In this document: positions 61,676 through 64,000 of the stretch, one piece after another
How positions within the stretch are numbered: position 1 is the first letter of the stretch
How the letters are laid out: each line of letters begins with the position of its first letter
Assembly: GCA_963784175.1 (NCBI GenBank)
Contig: CAWAQJ010000004.1
Coordinates: forward strand, 1 to 64,000
Length of the DNA stretch: 64,000 nucleotides
Source: JAIBJN01 sp963784175
GTDB lineage: Bacteria; Actinomycetota; Thermoleophilia; Gaiellales; Gaiellaceae
Direction: 5' to 3'
The notes under the pieces: generated by a model
The model's database searches: none
Told to the model about the DNA's origin: nothing
Seen by the model: only the letters and a program-made list of their open reading frames with translations
Program-made: the position numbers and the translations under genes

Positions 61676-62440
61676 ATGCTCCTCGCCGTCGACGTCGGCA
61701 ACACGCAGACGGTCTACGGGCTCTACGACGGCGAGCGCCTGGCCGAGCACTGGCGCGTCACCACCGAGGCCGAGCGCACGGGCGACGAGCTCGGCGTCCT
61801 CGTCGGCAGGCTGCTCGAGCTCCGCGACGTCGGCTTCGAGGACATCGGCGGCGTCTGCCTCTCCTCGACCGTCCCGCCGCTCATCCGTGCCTACGAGGAG
61901 TTCGCGCGCGACTACGCGGAGGCGACGCTCCTCGTGCTCGGGCCCGGCACACGCACGGGGATCCCGATCTCCTACGACGACCCGCGCGAGGTCGGGCCCG
62001 ACCGCATCGCCAACGCGGTCGCAGCGCGCGAGCGCTACGGCGCGCCCTGCATCGTCGTCGACTTCGGCACGTCCACGAACTTCGACATCGTCTCCGCGGA
62101 CGGGGAGTACGTCGGCGGCGTTCTCGCTCCGGGGATCGAGGTCTCGATGGAGGCGCTCTTCGCCCGCGCCGCGCGGCTCGTGAAGGTCGACTTCACGCCG
62201 CCGCCGACGGTGATCGGCAAGACCACCGTCACCGGGCTGCAGTCCGGCCTCGTCTACGGCTTCGCCGGGCAGGTGGACGGGATCGTGAAGCGCATTCGCG
62301 CCGAGATCGGGGACGCGGCGCCCGTCATCGCGACCGGGGGCCTCGCCGAGCTGATCGCGCCGCACGCCGAGACGATCGACAAGGTCGACCCTCTCCTGAC
62401 GCTGGAGGGGCTACGCCTCGTCTGGGACCGGAACGGATAG
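61676..62440 (+). CDS. coaX: Type III pantothenate kinase
   Basis: 254 residues. MLLAVDVGNTQTVYGLYDGE (phosphate loop), GPDRIANAVAARERYGAPCI, VDFGTSTNFDIVSADGEYVG and the C-terminal IATGGLAELIAPH are diagnostic. First step of CoA synthesis, insensitive to CoA feedback in other CoaX. CoaX commonly follows folate or nadC genes; here it closes the folate block. Confidence 0.95.
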   Translation: MLLAVDVGNTQTVYGLYDGERLAEHWRVTTEAERTGDELGVLVGRLLELRDVGFEDIGGVCLSSTVPPLIRAYEEFARDYAEATLLVLGPGTRTGIPISYDDPREVGPDRIANAVAARERYGAPCIVVDFGTSTNFDIVSADGEYVGGVLAPGIEVSMEALFARAARLVKVDFTPPPTVIGKTTVTGLQSGLVYGFAGQVDGIVKRIRAEIGDAAPVIATGGLAELIAPHAETIDKVDPLLTLEGLRLVWDRNG

Positions 62441-62463
62441 CGGCCCGCTGCGCCTCGTCGGCG

Positions 62464-63999
62464 TTACCGGAAGGCTGACTCGCCGTCGTTTGGGGCGGCG
62501 GCCTCGGAACGCTCCCTGACCACGACCGTGTCCAGATGCGCCCGCGAGAGCGGGCTCGCCCACAGGCCCTCGATCCAGGGGCGGCGTAGGAGGATGGAGC
62601 GCGGGTAACCGATTGGGAGGATGCCCGCGTGCTCGCCCACCCAGAGGTGGTCGACGTCGTGATAGACGCGCATGCGCTCGCCCTGGTCGCGCAGCGAGCG
62701 GCCCTTGGCGAGGAGCTCGAGGATGTCGTCGTCGCAGTAGAACGGCCAGCCGTGCGTGAGGAGGCCCCGGAAGAAGCCGTCGGGATCCGGGTAATCGGCC
62801 GTCCAGCCGCTCCACCACATGTCGGCGTCGGCGATCACGTCGCAATCGACATGCTCGCGAACCGGCGTCACCTTCACACGCGCGCCGATCGGCCTCCACA
62901 GCTCGGCGATCTCGTCGATCGGCTGGAGCCAGTGCGGGACGACGAGGTGGATCTCGGGTAGGCCCTTGCCGCCGGGGTAGCCGGCCTCCGCGAGCAGCTC
63001 GCGCGCACGGTCGAGGTCGTACTCGGCGCCCACGCGGTGGGAGTGGGCGGGCATCGCCGGCGGGATCGCGCCCCCGCGGCTCGCCGCGCGCGAGAGCGTC
63101 GGGAAGGTGCTCAGCAGCGCCTCGCGGTCGACCGCGTGCGAGAACGCCTTGCGGACGTGCTGGTTCGAGAACGGCGAGTTGTCGACGGAGAACCCGATGT
63201 ACTGGAGACCGAGCTCCGGGACGATGTCGCCCATCGTGTCGGGCTCCTCCTCGGAGACCGGGTCGTAGACGTGCAGGAGGTCGAAGTTCCCCTCCCGCCA
63301 GCCCTCGACCATCTGCGCGCCCTTGGGATAGAAGGAGAAGTGGATCTCACCGACGTTCCCGTGCGGGCCGCTCCAGTGCGGGTTCGCGCGCAGCAGCGCG
63401 TGGTCGTCGTCGAACTCGACCAGCATGTACGGGCCGTTGCCGACGAGGTTCTCGGGCTTCGCCCAGTCGTCGCCGAGCGCCTCGCAGCGGTGGCGCGGCC
63501 ACGGGAAGGCCCACGGCGAGCAGAGGATGTAGGGGAAGTAGCTCCGCGGCTCGCGGAGGCGGACCTCGAGCGTCCGGTCGTCGAGCGCCTCTGCAGCCTC
63601 GACGTCCTCCATCAGGAAGGCGGTGCGCGTCTTCAGCTCGCGCATCTGGCTCCAGGCGAACGCGTAGTCGTCCGCAGTGAGCGGCTCGCCGTCGCTCCAC
63701 TTCGCTCCCTCGCGAATTCGGAACAGATAGGTGAGCCCGTCCGAGGAAACGCGGAAGTTGTCCGCCATTGCCGGCACGACGTTCAGCTCCGAGTCGACCA
63801 TCAGGAGCCCGCGGAAGAGCAGCTCGGAGAAGTAGCCGGCCTCGGTCGTGTAGACGTCGCCGGGGGCCAGCTCGCCCGGACGGTTGGACGCGGTCTCGAG
63901 CCTCTCGGTGGCCGGCAGGCGCGGGTCCTCGCCGACGCGGCACGAGAACGCCTCGTCGTACATCTCCTCGGCGCTCTCGAAGTCGAAGGCGAGGTGGTA
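62464..63999 (-). CDS. Family-5 extracellular solute-binding-type protein, 5' end cut by window edge
   Basis: At least 511 residues; the frame stays open to the window edge. The SBP_bac_5-type domain runs from about GDVYTTEAGYFSELLFRGLL: RIREGAKWSDGEPLTADDYA, NLVGNGPYMLVEFDDDHALL, QHVRKAFSHAVDREALLSTF, RARELLAEAGYPGGKGLPEI. What precedes it (HLAFDFESAEEMYDEAFSCR) resembles a TPR helix pair rather than a signal peptide, so the full protein may be a regulator-SBP fusion (for example SARP/BTAD type). The ending has no membrane helix. Confidence 0.85.
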   Translation of the reverse strand, partial: YHLAFDFESAEEMYDEAFSCRVGEDPRLPATERLETASNRPGELAPGDVYTTEAGYFSELLFRGLLMVDSELNVVPAMADNFRVSSDGLTYLFRIREGAKWSDGEPLTADDYAFAWSQMRELKTRTAFLMEDVEAAEALDDRTLEVRLREPRSYFPYILCSPWAFPWPRHRCEALGDDWAKPENLVGNGPYMLVEFDDDHALLRANPHWSGPHGNVGEIHFSFYPKGAQMVEGWREGNFDLLHVYDPVSEEEPDTMGDIVPELGLQYIGFSVDNSPFSNQHVRKAFSHAVDREALLSTFPTLSRAASRGGAIPPAMPAHSHRVGAEYDLDRARELLAEAGYPGGKGLPEIHLVVPHWLQPIDEIAELWRPIGARVKVTPVREHVDCDVIADADMWWSGWTADYPDPDGFFRGLLTHGWPFYCDDDILELLAKGRSLRDQGERMRVYHDVDHLWVGEHAGILPIGYPRSILLRRPWIEGLWASPLSRAHLDTVVVRERSEAAAPNDGESAFR

Positions 64000-64000
64000 G

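Overview
This 64 kb window is chromosomal, very GC-rich DNA from an actinobacterium. The gene order (rpoC - rpsL-rpsG-fusA-tuf - complete S10/spc/alpha ribosomal operons - truA; tilS-hpt-ftsH-folP-folB-folK; a DUF2469-like gene) and the sequence style of RpoC, RpoA and the DUF2469-like protein are actinobacterial. Abundant GTG/TTG starts, many 1-4 nt gene overlaps and the A/E/P-rich ribosomal tails suggest a deep-branching class such as Thermoleophilia (Gaiellales/Solirubrobacterales), but that placement is an inference.

Layout. 1-6.4 kb: 3' part of rpoC with a textbook terminator, then a glycolipid-binding-type protein, a small ORF and a membrane GAF-GGDEF diguanylate cyclase on the minus strand. 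6.6-27.0 kb: an essentially unbroken translation block from rpsL to rplQ, including secY, adk, map and rpoA. infA is absent from its usual place between map and rpmJ. Two genes too short for most ORF callers (rpmD, rpmJ) are present. Five ribosomal proteins (S17, L22, S3, S5, L15) carry long low-complexity A/E/P-rich extensions. 27.0-42.5 kb: an ArsR/SRPBCC/small-ORF operon inserted between rplQ and truA, with a divergent promoter and palindromic operator; an MBL-like protein, a DHFR-family protein with a CTG start, a HAD phosphatase, ligA, a PBP4-type carboxypeptidase, a NarL-type regulator, two divergent paralogous cell-wall proteins (3D and NlpC/P60), a bacterial lysyl oxidase, a stand-alone Ku, and a minus-strand structured leader or small RNA in front of a tiny HTH-like gene. 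42.5-53.0 kb: tRNA-Pro(CGG), a nitrilase, a HAD hydrolase, an acyl-CoA dehydrogenase, a VanW/G5 protein, a lipid kinase, deoD, a GNAT and lipoproteins. 53.0-64.0 kb: tilS-hpt-ftsH, an ECF sigma factor with a putative membrane partner, a CpsB-type phosphatase, folP-folB-folK, coaX, and the 3' part of a family-5 solute-binding protein.

The most unusual items are a twice-occurring intra-operonic element (after tilS and after folP) made of a micro-ORF overlapping the upstream stop codon, ending PSLMQ and followed by a perfect or near-perfect hairpin; the acidic ribosomal tails; and the minus-strand hairpin/terminator leader near 40.2 kb. Between 41 and 61 kb six genes, including ftsH and folK, are broken by single-base indels. 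Most are one-base insertions and can be repaired to give full family-length proteins, which points to sequence error more than real decay.

There is no gene-free stretch longer than about 300 bases; the largest gaps (6378-6604, 21246-21407, 53025-53186) are described as features.
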